From contig DGLB01000023.1 of NCBI GenBank assembly GCA_002387845.1, forward strand, positions 65,997 through 85,345: DNA of 19,349 bases, written 5' to 3'. This document shows positions 1-5,902 of this stretch, in pieces. The translations under genes and the position numbers were made by a program. The first letter of the stretch is position 1, and every line of letters starts with the position of its first letter. The stretch comes from Stenotrophomonas maltophilia. GTDB lineage: Bacteria; Pseudomonadota; Gammaproteobacteria; Xanthomonadales; Xanthomonadaceae. Below the pieces are notes generated by a model that did not search any database, was not told where the DNA came from, and saw only the letters and a list, made by a program, of their open reading frames with translations.

Positions 1-18
1 GGGCAAGCCCGGCTCTAC
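1..18 (-). repeat. Partial SMAG-type REP element (GTAG head plus half hairpin)
   Basis: Read on the minus strand, positions 18 to 1 give GTAG followed by AGCCGGGCTTGCCC. This is the GTAG tetranucleotide plus the first arm, the turn and part of the second arm of a GC-rich hairpin, cut off by the window edge. GTAG-headed short palindromes (SMAG) are a known abundant REP family of Stenotrophomonas maltophilia; the match is from memory of the consensus. The TAG of the head (positions 17-15) is also the stop codon of the GNAT toxin gene. Confidence 0.6.
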
Positions 19-560
19 CCATCAAGCAGCGTCGCGATGGCGGTCATGGGCAGCCATAGCTTGAGAGGATCCGATTCCGCGCGCTCGAATCCAAACCGCT
101 CGTAAAACGCTACCGCATCCTCTTTGGCGTCTACAAAAAGCCCTGTGACGCCAATGGTCTCACTCACCTGCAGCGCCCGCGTAATGGCTTCCATCAGCAG
201 CAGGGTGCCGAAGCCGCGGCCCTTGAGGCGCGTGTGTACTGCCAATCGACCCAGGCGCACGACGGGGACATTGCGTGGCAGTTTTGAGCCTGCCGGTGGC
301 AGCTCGGCGTTCCTGACCTGCGCCGAGGACAGGGAGAAGTACCCAAGGACCGTGCTCTCAGCGATGTCCTTGAACCCGGCTTCATGCCATGCGTCCAGGC
401 TGCCGGCCTTGGGCACTGCAAGAAATGTGCGGCTGATGCCCCGATCCTGCTGTTGCCGCGCCTTGGTGCGCAGCCAGTCGTTCAGTGCATCGTTGCCGCA
501 ATCGAAATCAGCGCGGCTTGGGCGTCCATCGAACGGTACTACGGCTACTTCCAGTGTCAT
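15..560 (-). CDS. tacT: GNAT-family acetyltransferase toxin of a TacT-like toxin-antitoxin pair
   Basis: A 181-aa single-domain GNAT protein. The acetyl-CoA pyrophosphate loop is visible as R111-L-K-G114-R-G116-F-G118 after the beta strand VRLGRLAV. A tyrosine at 153 in AFYERFGF sits where TacT-type enzymes have their catalytic Tyr. The N-terminal stretch around FDCGNDALNDWL (19-30) is typical of the TacT/AtaT branch. Family members acetylate the amino group of aminoacyl-tRNAs and block translation; that activity is inferred here. The ATG at 560 is preceded by GGAG about 10 nt upstream, supporting this start. The gene follows its DUF1778 antitoxin and overlaps it by 53 bp, more than the few bases usual in such pairs. 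It ends on a TAG that belongs to a REP-like repeat. Confidence 0.85.
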   Translation of the reverse strand: MTLEVAVVPFDGRPSRADFDCGNDALNDWLRTKARQQQDRGISRTFLAVPKAGSLDAWHEAGFKDIAESTVLGYFSLSSAQVRNAELPPAGSKLPRNVPVVRLGRLAVHTRLKGRGFGTLLLMEAITRALQVSETIGVTGLFVDAKEDAVAFYERFGFERAESDPLKLWLPMTAIATLLDG

Positions 561-837
561 CTTGTCGTGTCTCCAGATGCTGCTTCAGAGAGACAGCAAG
601 ACGTTCAGAGATCGGCGTGGGGTGGTCGAGGGCATCCACAAAGCGCTTCATGTCCGCTTGCCCCAGTCGAATGACCGAATGCTCTTCGATGATTCTCTCG
701 GCTTCCCGGAGCGCGGCTTGAGCGACGAATTGATTCGTCGTTGTTGCCGTCATCTCAGCTGCTTTTTCGATTGTTTGATGCGCATGAGCGGTGACCCGGG
801 TGGTAATCCTCGCCCGTTCATTGCTGTTCGCATGCAT
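508..837 (-). CDS. tacA: DUF1778 ribbon-helix-helix antitoxin, TacA-like
   Basis: A 109-aa protein. Residues 8-50 (RARITTRVTAHAHQTIEKAA and the following helix) form a ribbon-helix-helix DNA-binding domain, and the charged C-terminal part should wrap the toxin. The open frame extends upstream to 999, but the ATG at 837 is preceded by AGAGGAA at good spacing and starts just before the RHH, so it is chosen. TacA-type antitoxins neutralise the partner GNAT and repress their own promoter. The last 17 codons lie inside the toxin gene in another frame, so the tail TGSSRSTVRWTPKPR is encoded by overlap and may have been acquired by loss of an earlier stop. Family assignment is firm; neutralisation of the neighbour is inferred from context. 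Confidence 0.85.
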   Translation of the reverse strand: MHANSNERARITTRVTAHAHQTIEKAAEMTATTTNQFVAQAALREAERIIEEHSVIRLGQADMKRFVDALDHPTPISERLAVSLKQHLETRQDDTGSSRSTVRWTPKPR

Positions 838-1168
838 GGGTAATTCCTCTTTCATGTCTGATTGGCCAGAGCCAGCCAAGCCATGGCTTGGGTTGAGCTC
901 ATTCGAAGGCCTCCTCGCTGACTGGGCTCCAGTCTGCGCCGGTGGTGCCAAAATGGCAACTTCGGCCCCAGGAACGTCCACCGCTGGACAAGATTTCACA
1001 TGCCTGAATGCTTCATCGCGTGCGTCATCAATTTGGCGTTTGCAATTGACTTGTCGCGAAGGCCGTGCAAAGTTCAGGTGAACCGCGAGTGAAGCGCGCT
1101 ATGTGGTCCACACAGCGCGTTGACAGGGGCAGCTCGTCACCGAAGCAGGACAAGTTCACGGAGGTCGT
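838..1168. other. Intergenic region of 331 bp between the TA pair and the 77-aa gene
   Basis: No convincing gene was seen here. It contains the candidate operator at 876-891, a shorter inverted repeat TGCCA-AAA-TGGCA at 946-958, and a TTGACA hexamer at 1120-1125 on the plus strand that lacks a good -10 at normal spacing. Base composition is visibly more AT-rich than in the flanking core genes. Leftward and rightward promoters must lie in it because the genes on either side diverge. Confidence 0.5.
876..891. promoter_or_regulatory. 16-bp perfect palindrome, candidate TacA operator
   Basis: CCAAGCCATGGCTTGG is a perfect palindrome lying 39 bp upstream of the antitoxin ATG (837). Ribbon-helix-helix antitoxins bind palindromes of this kind to autoregulate. 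The position suits repression of the toxin-antitoxin operon. No convincing -10/-35 pair was recognised beside it. Confidence 0.45.
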
Positions 1169-1402
1169 ATGCGATACGGCACTAATGACTTGGCTGACGG
1201 CGTGCGCTCCGAGCTGGAGGCCAGCTACAGCAAGCATGGCTGCGGCCCGGAGTTCTGGACCACCTACCAACAGGTGCTGGAGCGCCTGGTGCCACATGGC
1301 AGGAGCCGCACGCAGGTCACCAATGAGCTGGCGTTGATCATTGAACAGCTGGGTATCGTGCGCCGCGCGCAGATGGTGCCGTCGCGCGAGACGCAGAGGT
1401 AA
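1169..1402 (+). CDS. Hypothetical 77-aa protein
   Basis: I do not recognise a family. The ATG at 1169 has a consensus Shine-Dalgarno (GGAGG, 1160-1164) four bases upstream, which is the main support for translation. The product is soluble, without signal peptide or membrane segment, and is predicted to be mostly helical: residues around 8-20, 28-42 and 47-65 look amphipathic (e.g. TQVTNELALIIEQLGIV). It has a single cysteine at 25. It lies between the toxin-antitoxin pair and the convergent ccoG gene, ending 8 bp before the ccoG stop. A small DNA- or protein-binding role is possible, but nothing in the sequence shows it. Confidence 0.6.
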   Translation: MRYGTNDLADGVRSELEASYSKHGCGPEFWTTYQQVLERLVPHGRSRTQVTNELALIIEQLGIVRRAQMVPSRETQR

Positions 1403-1410
1403 TCGTGGCG

Positions 1411-2502
1411 CTACAGCTGGTGTAGCCCGATCGCCAGCAACACCGCCAGCGTTGTCAGTGCCGCCAGCGTGCGCGGGCGCAACCAGCGTTGCGGCTGCTG
1501 CCGCATGGCATTGTCACTGGCCACTTTGACCAGGCCTTCGGGGAAACCCCGGGCGCGCATCTGCGCATCGCAGGCATCCACGCAGGCCCCGCAGGCAATG
1601 CAGTCCGGAAGCGGTGCGTTGCGCACGTCCAGCTGCATCGGGCACACCTCCACGCACGACCCGCAGTCAACGCAGTCACCCAGCCGGTCATCGGCGAAGC
1701 GCGGCATCGGCCCGGCCAGGGCAGGGTGCGCGGCGCGGAACGCGTAGTCGCTGGCACTGACCGGATCAAGCAGGCCGCGCCCACGCGCCTCGACGCCGCC
1801 CTGGTTGGCGGGGCGTGGACCGCGCGGCTCGGCGCGGCGGGCGTCGTAGCAGATCTGCGGGGTGTCGGCGTCGCTGAGCAGGGGCGCGACACGGGCGTAC
1901 GGACACAGGTCAATGCAGACCTGCTCCCGCAGAAACCCGGCATTGCCCCAGGTGGCCAGCGCATAGAACAGCACCCAGAAGATTTCCCAGCCGCTCCAGG
2001 CCAGCGGCCACAGGCCGGTCACCAACCGATCAATCGGGCTGAAGAAGCCGACAAAGGTGATGCCGGTCCACAGGGCCACGCCTGCCCAGGCCAGGTGCTT
2101 GACCGTGGCGGCCAGCCGGGGCGTGCGCAGGTGACGCCGGCAGCCCTGCTCGATCCGACGAAACAAGCCGCTCCACAGGGTCTGCGGGCAGGCGTATCCG
2201 CACCAGGCACGTCCGCCCAGGTTGGTCAGCAGCACCAGCGAGGTCGCCAGGACGGCGATCAGGCCCAACAGTACGCCCAGGTCCTGCGGCCACAGGGTCA
2301 GCCCGAACAGGTCAAACCGCCGTCCTGGCAGGTCGAACAGCAGCGCCTGGCGACCGTTCCAGCGCAGCCAGGGCAGCAGGTAGAAGCCGATCAGCAGGGT
2401 GTTCGGAAGCAGCGCGCGCCAGCGCAGGCGCGGCGGCGATGCCGGCGGCGGCGCAGGGGGTGGGGTGGGCTCAACCAGATGAAGATGCAGGCGATGCGGC
2501 AT
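1411..2502 (-). CDS. ccoG: CcoG/FixG-like cytochrome cbb3 oxidase accessory protein, short form
   Basis: A 363-aa membrane ferredoxin-like protein. CcoG proteins handle copper (reported to reduce Cu(II)) for assembly of the CuB centre of cbb3 oxidase. Visible features are hydrophobic segments near 33-47, 76-93, 135-153, 168-188 and 344-360, two CxxxCP motifs (C101/C105 in CGYACPQTLW; C196/C200 in CIDLCPYARV), and two 4Fe-4S motifs (C277, C280, C283, C287P; C301, C304, C307, C311). A proline-rich N terminus (11-24) is unusual. Typical CcoG has about 470 residues with an Ig-like periplasmic domain after the last helix; here the protein stops right after that helix. The gene follows the two-TM gene by 2 bp, so the two form one leftward transcript under the Anr box at 2836-2849. 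No ccoNOQP genes are in the window. Confidence 0.88.
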   Translation of the reverse strand: MPHRLHLHLVEPTPPPAPPPASPPRLRWRALLPNTLLIGFYLLPWLRWNGRQALLFDLPGRRFDLFGLTLWPQDLGVLLGLIAVLATSLVLLTNLGGRAWCGYACPQTLWSGLFRRIEQGCRRHLRTPRLAATVKHLAWAGVALWTGITFVGFFSPIDRLVTGLWPLAWSGWEIFWVLFYALATWGNAGFLREQVCIDLCPYARVAPLLSDADTPQICYDARRAEPRGPRPANQGGVEARGRGLLDPVSASDYAFRAAHPALAGPMPRFADDRLGDCVDCGSCVEVCPMQLDVRNAPLPDCIACGACVDACDAQMRARGFPEGLVKVASDNAMRQQPQRWLRPRTLAALTTLAVLLAIGLHQL

Positions 2503-2504
2503 GC

Positions 2505-2801
2505 TCAGCCCAGCGGCAGGTCGTCGTCGTCACGGCGCAACGGCCGTAACAGGTACCAGGTCACCGTGCTGGCACCCGCCGTTACTCCCCAGAACATGAA
2601 GAAGCCCAGCGTGTAGCCCATTTCACGGGTGATGGCGTGCTGCGGGAAGGTGATGTCACGCAGCCGCAGCGGGTCGACAAAGGCGAAAAACACCATGGTC
2701 GCCAACCCCGCGGCGACAAAGCTGGGCCACAGGATCGCGCCCCATTGGCGGATCAACAGCCGGCGGCGATCCGTCGCGGAGGTGTCGGGGGTGTCGTTCA
2801 T
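2505..2801 (-). CDS. Small two-TM membrane protein cotranscribed with ccoG
   Basis: A 98-aa protein with two hydrophobic segments (about 20-42 and 62-86), a short polar N terminus and an acidic end (DDDD, 91-94). I do not recognise a named family. It precedes ccoG by 2 bp, so the two are probably translationally coupled, which suggests a role in cbb3 oxidase biogenesis or in a related microaerobic membrane function; that is inference. The start is fixed: an in-frame TAG lies four codons upstream of the ATG at 2801. There is no Shine-Dalgarno. The A of the ATG is exactly 41.5 nt from the centre of a perfect FNR/Anr box, and TAGTCT (2813-2808 on the minus strand) sits where the -10 of a class II promoter would be, so the transcript may be leaderless. 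Confidence 0.75.
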   Translation of the reverse strand: MNDTPDTSATDRRRLLIRQWGAILWPSFVAAGLATMVFFAFVDPLRLRDITFPQHAITREMGYTLGFFMFWGVTAGASTVTWYLLRPLRRDDDDLPLG

Positions 2802-2835
2802 GGGCGCAGACTAGGCCCTGCGACAGCGCGCCACA

Positions 2836-2849
2836 TTGATCCTGATCAA
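2836..2849. promoter_or_regulatory. FNR/Anr box, perfect TTGAT-N4-ATCAA
   Basis: TTGATCCTGATCAA matches the FNR/Anr consensus in all ten conserved positions. It lies in the 101-bp gap between the leftward two-TM/ccoG operon and the rightward truncated haemoglobin gene. Its centre (2842.5) is 41.5 nt from the ATG of the leftward gene and 60.5 nt from the ATG of the haemoglobin gene, so it could serve both directions. The site indicates activation under low oxygen. Confidence 0.85.
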
Positions 2850-2902
2850 GGCGGGGCGCATCATCCGCGCGACGTTGTGCCGCATCTGTTGCCGAGGCCC
2901 CC

Positions 2903-3400
2903 ATGCTGGACCCATCTCCCCACCCGCTACCGCTCGCCTCGCTGACCCTGTGCAGCGAGGAAGAAGTGACCCGGCTGGTTCATGACTTCTATGCGCGGGT
3001 CCGCCAGGAGCCACGGCTGGGGCCGATCTTCAATGAACGCGTGCATGACTGGGATGCGCACCTGGCCCAGCTGGTCGATTTCTGGTCGGCCATGCTGCGT
3101 GGCACCCGCCGATTCAGTGGCGCGCCCATGCCCAAGCACATGGCGATGGACCACCTGGACCGGGACCTGTTCGACCGCTGGCTGGTGCAGTTCCGCCTGA
3201 CCACGGCCGAAAGCGGCAACGCGGCGATGCAGCAGCTGGCCGACGACGTGGCCCGGCGCATCGGTGACACCTTCTGGCGGCGTTACCAGATGCTGCGCTG
3301 GCCGCAGATTCCGGTGGCCGGTCGCCCGCAGCTGCGCGATGGCTGCGGGCACGTGGCCGGCGAGGGCTGCGGCGGGGCAGGGGCGGCCAACGAGGACTGA
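2903..3400 (+). CDS. Group III truncated haemoglobin
   Basis: A 165-aa globin of the truncated group III (Ctb-like) type. Landmarks align with Campylobacter Ctb: Tyr30 in FYARVRQEPRLGPIF is the B10 tyrosine, the FWSAML segment (60-65) follows, His79 in MPKHMAMDHL is the proximal haem ligand, and Trp93 in FDRWLVQF is in the distal pocket region. Group III globins bind O2 and NO and are linked to microaerobic growth or nitrosative stress. Residues 140-165 form a Gly/Ala/Cys-containing tail beyond the globin fold (C149 and C156 in DGCGHVAGEGCGG), absent from Ctb; its role is unknown. Only a weak GAGG-like Shine-Dalgarno precedes the ATG. An Anr box lies upstream at 2836-2849, and hemN follows. 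Confidence 0.88.
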   Translation: MLDPSPHPLPLASLTLCSEEEVTRLVHDFYARVRQEPRLGPIFNERVHDWDAHLAQLVDFWSAMLRGTRRFSGAPMPKHMAMDHLDRDLFDRWLVQFRLTTAESGNAAMQQLADDVARRIGDTFWRRYQMLRWPQIPVAGRPQLRDGCGHVAGEGCGGAGAANED

Positions 3401-3412
3401 GCTGGCCACCGA

Positions 3413-3426
3413 TTGATCTGGCTCAA
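3413..3426. promoter_or_regulatory. FNR/Anr box upstream of hemN
   Basis: TTGATCTGGCTCAA matches the TTGAT-N4-ATCAA consensus with one mismatch. It starts 12 nt after the haemoglobin stop codon. Its centre (3419.5) is exactly 41.5 nt from the A of the hemN ATG at 3461. FNR-type control of hemN is well established in gammaproteobacteria. Confidence 0.75.
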
Positions 3427-3460
3427 TGCGCGTACCGGCGGGTGCGCGCAGGCTGTGCGC

Positions 3461-4870
3461 ATGGACACCTTCTCGCCCGCCGCCGCCGGCCTTGCCTGGC
3501 AGTTCGATCCGGAACTGCTGCGTCGTCACGACCGTCCCGGTCCCCGCTATACCTCGTATCCCACCGCGCCCCATTTCCATGACGGCTTCGGCGAGCACCA
3601 GCTGCGCGCCGCCATTGCCAGCAGCAACGTAAGCGCCCGCGCGCTCTCGCTGTACGTGCATGTGCCGTACTGCAGCAGCCCGTGTTTCTACTGTGGCTGC
3701 AACCGGGTGATCACCCGCGACCACAGCAAGGGCGTGGCCTACGTGGCGCGCGTGCTGAGCGAGGCCGACCAGATCGCGCCGTTGTTCGACCCCAGCCGGG
3801 AAGTCATCCAGCTGCATCTGGGCGGTGGCACACCGAACTTCCTCGCCGCCGAACAGATGCGCGAGTTGATCGACGGCCTGCGCCAGCGCTTTTCCTTCAG
3901 CGAGGCCGCCAGCCGCGATTTCTCCATCGAACTCGACCCGCGCCATGTCACCCGGGCCGACATCGCCGGGCTGGCTGCGCTGGGCTTCAACCGCGCCAGC
4001 CTGGGCATCCAGGACTTCGACCCCACCGTGCAGCGCGCGATCAACCGCGAGCAGGGCGTGGAGCCGACGCTGGAGGTGCTGCGTGCCTGCCGTGAGTTCG
4101 GCCTGCGCTCGGTCAACGTCGATCTGATCTACGGCCTGCCGCACCAGACCCTCGAGGGTTTCGCGCAGACGCTGGAAACGGTGCTGCGCGAGCGCCCGGA
4201 TCGGCTGGCCATCTATGGCTATGCGCACCTGCCGAACCTGTTCAAGGCACAGCGGCAGATTCCCGATGACGCGCTGCCCAGCCCGGAACAGAAGCTGGCG
4301 CTGCTGGGGCTGGCGGTGCGCCGCCTGTCGCTGGCCGGTTACCAGTACATCGGCATGGACCATTTTGCATTGCCGGAAGAAGACCTGTCGCGGGCACAAC
4401 GTGCCGGTCAGCTGCACCGCAACTTCATGGGCTACACCACGCATGCGCAGACCGATCTGGTCGGGTTGGGGGCCAGCGCGATCAGTCGCATCGGCGACAG
4501 CTACAGCCAGAACCCGCGCGATTTGCCGGGCTGGGAAGCGGCAGTGGACGCGGGAAGGTTGCCGGTGTGGCGCGGGTTGACCCTGGATGCCGACGATGCG
4601 CTGCGCGCGGAACTGATCGGGCAGCTGATGTGCCAGGGGGAGGTGGACGGGCATGCGCTGGCCGCGCGCCATGGCGTGGACTTCGAGAGCTACTTCAGCG
4701 ACGCGCTGATCGCATTGCAGGCCTTGCAGCATGACGGTCTGGCCGAGTACGCCGATGGCGTGGTCCGCGCCACCGAACAGGGCCGGCCCCTGCTGCGCCT
4801 GTTGGCGATGTGTTTCGACCGCTACCTCGGCAAGGTCGAGTCACCCGCGCGCTACTCGCGGGCGATCTGA
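3461..4870 (+). CDS. hemN: Oxygen-independent coproporphyrinogen III oxidase (radical SAM)
   Basis: A 469-aa protein, close to the family length. HemN converts coproporphyrinogen III to protoporphyrinogen IX without oxygen, using S-adenosylmethionine and a 4Fe-4S cluster. The cluster motif C71-x3-C75-x2-C78 is in VPYCSSPCFYCGCNRV, the GGGTPNFL motif is at 121-128, and the N-terminal GPRYTSYPTAP (27-37) is characteristic of true HemN. The open frame extends back to 3413, but that start falls inside the Anr box. The ATG at 3461 gives an N terminus matching E. coli HemN. Only a weak AGG lies upstream. Together with ccoG and the truncated haemoglobin it forms a low-oxygen set. Confidence 0.93.
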   Translation: MDTFSPAAAGLAWQFDPELLRRHDRPGPRYTSYPTAPHFHDGFGEHQLRAAIASSNVSARALSLYVHVPYCSSPCFYCGCNRVITRDHSKGVAYVARVLSEADQIAPLFDPSREVIQLHLGGGTPNFLAAEQMRELIDGLRQRFSFSEAASRDFSIELDPRHVTRADIAGLAALGFNRASLGIQDFDPTVQRAINREQGVEPTLEVLRACREFGLRSVNVDLIYGLPHQTLEGFAQTLETVLRERPDRLAIYGYAHLPNLFKAQRQIPDDALPSPEQKLALLGLAVRRLSLAGYQYIGMDHFALPEEDLSRAQRAGQLHRNFMGYTTHAQTDLVGLGASAISRIGDSYSQNPRDLPGWEAAVDAGRLPVWRGLTLDADDALRAELIGQLMCQGEVDGHALAARHGVDFESYFSDALIALQALQHDGLAEYADGVVRATEQGRPLLRLLAMCFDRYLGKVESPARYSRAI

Positions 4871-4980
4871 GGCACGGTGGGATCAGTTGCTGGCTTTGCC
4901 GCCTGCCGCTTATGGCGGCGCACCGCACGGTCAGCGGCGGTAGCTCGAATGCTATGAAGAAGGTTGCAACATACAAAAAG

Positions 4981-5067
4981 TGGTGCCCGGGGCCGGAATC
5001 GAACCGGCATGACCTTGCGGTCGGCGGATTTTAAGTCCGATGCGTCTACCAGTTTCGCCACCCGGGC
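4981..5067 (-). tRNA. tRNA-Leu (anticodon UAA), CCA encoded
   Basis: On the minus strand the 87-nt sequence starts GCCCGGG, pairs with CCCGGGC at the 3' side, and ends in ACCA. The anticodon loop CTTAAAA gives UAA. A long variable arm (GACC-GCAA-GGTC) and the T arm GCCGG-TTCGATT-CCGGC identify a class II leucine tRNA. The outer anticodon-stem pair 27-43 is a T/C mismatch. UUA codons are rare in a genome of this composition. A run of five T follows the CCA on the transcribed strand. Confidence 0.96.
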
Positions 5068-5083
5068 CGGTTCGACGGCGGGA

Positions 5084-5089
5084 ATTGTA
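5084..5089 (-). promoter_or_regulatory. Candidate -10 element for tRNA-Leu
   Basis: TACAAT on the minus strand lies 17 nt upstream of the mature tRNA 5' end, giving a short leader of roughly 10 nt. No good -35 is seen at 17 nt spacing, so the call rests on the -10 match and position. Confidence 0.4.
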
Positions 5090-5175
5090 GCTGAATCCTG
5101 ACCCCGCGCCGGGTAGAAGTTCCCGATCGGTTTTCCCGCTAGCATGTCGCATCTCCCCCGAACGGCGCACAGCTC

Positions 5176-5868
5176 ATGCTGAAACTGCACATCGGCAACA
5201 AGAACTACTCCTCGTGGTCGATGCGCCCCTGGGTGCTGATGACCCAGGCCGGCATCCCGTTCGAGGAGGTCCTGCTGCGCTTCGACAGCTTCGATCCGGA
5301 TTCGCAGTTCAAACGCGCGGCCGAGGCGCTGTCGCCGTCGGGCACGGTGCCGGTGCTGGTGGACGGGGACCAGGTGGTGTGGGACACCCTGGCCATTGCC
5401 GAGACCCTGGCCGAGCGCTTCCCGGAATGTCGTTTATGGCCTGCAGATGCCACTGAGCGGGCGCTTGCACGCAGTGCCACCGCCATGATGCATGCCGGGT
5501 TCGGCGCTTTGCGACAGCATTTTCCGATGAACATCGAGGCCCACCTGCCCGAGGTCGGCGCGCGCGTGCTGCGCGAACAGCCCGCCGTGGTCGCCGACCT
5601 GCAGCGTCTGCTGGCGCTGTGGGAGCGCCTGCTGGCCCGGCACCAGGGACCGTTGCTGTTCGATCACTTCACCATCGCCGACGCCTTCTATGCGCCGGTG
5701 GTGATGCGCCTGGGCACCTATGCGGTACCGGTGGGGCCGCGCGTGCAGCAGTACATGGACGCCGTGAGAGCGTTGCCCGGGGTCGGCCAGTGGATTGCCG
5801 CTGCGCTGGCCGAGCATGACTTCCGGCCCTTCGAAGAGCCTTACCGCAGCGCGCACGCTCAAACCTGA
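5176..5868 (+). CDS. Glutathione S-transferase family protein
   Basis: A 230-aa cytosolic protein with a thioredoxin-like N-terminal domain (1-82) and a helical C-terminal domain (about 95-215). The opening NKNYSSWSMRPW (8-19) contains the serine positions (12/13) expected to activate glutathione. Pro59 in GTVPVLVDG is the cis-proline, and D70-T71 in VVWDTLAIAE takes the place of the usual Glu-Ser that holds the glutathione gamma-glutamyl group. GSTs of this type conjugate or reduce electrophiles; the substrate cannot be told. No clear Shine-Dalgarno precedes the ATG, but no other start fits the fold. It is a single gene after the tRNA, rightward, with the TraB/GumN gene 34 bp downstream. Confidence 0.85.
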   Translation: MLKLHIGNKNYSSWSMRPWVLMTQAGIPFEEVLLRFDSFDPDSQFKRAAEALSPSGTVPVLVDGDQVVWDTLAIAETLAERFPECRLWPADATERALARSATAMMHAGFGALRQHFPMNIEAHLPEVGARVLREQPAVVADLQRLLALWERLLARHQGPLLFDHFTIADAFYAPVVMRLGTYAVPVGPRVQQYMDAVRALPGVGQWIAAALAEHDFRPFEEPYRSAHAQT

Positions 5869-5902
5869 GCCTGCTGGCTTCTCTTTCGACAGGATGCATG
5901 GC

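Noticed and set aside
838..999. N-terminal extension of the antitoxin to 999
   Set aside because: The extension precedes a good Shine-Dalgarno and ATG at 837, matches no RHH family N terminus, and covers the candidate operator.
1120..1125. TTGACA as -35 of a promoter for the 77-aa gene
   Set aside because: The sequence 16-18 nt downstream has no acceptable -10, so a promoter is not called.
1489..2616. 375-aa open frame on the plus strand
   Set aside because: It is antisense to ccoG and has the low-complexity composition of a shadow frame.
2927..4732. 601-aa open frame on the minus strand
   Set aside because: It lies antisense over the truncated haemoglobin and hemN, which have clear family motifs. 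Long shadow frames are expected at this GC content.
4898..4919. GCCGCC-N10-GGCGGC hairpin after hemN as a terminator
   Set aside because: No T run follows on either strand and the loop is large; it may be a chance GC hairpin.
4930..4950. GGCGGTAG resembling the ops element of JUMPstart leaders
   Set aside because: Only the eight-base core matches, no polysaccharide operon follows, and the site lies before a tRNA on the other strand.
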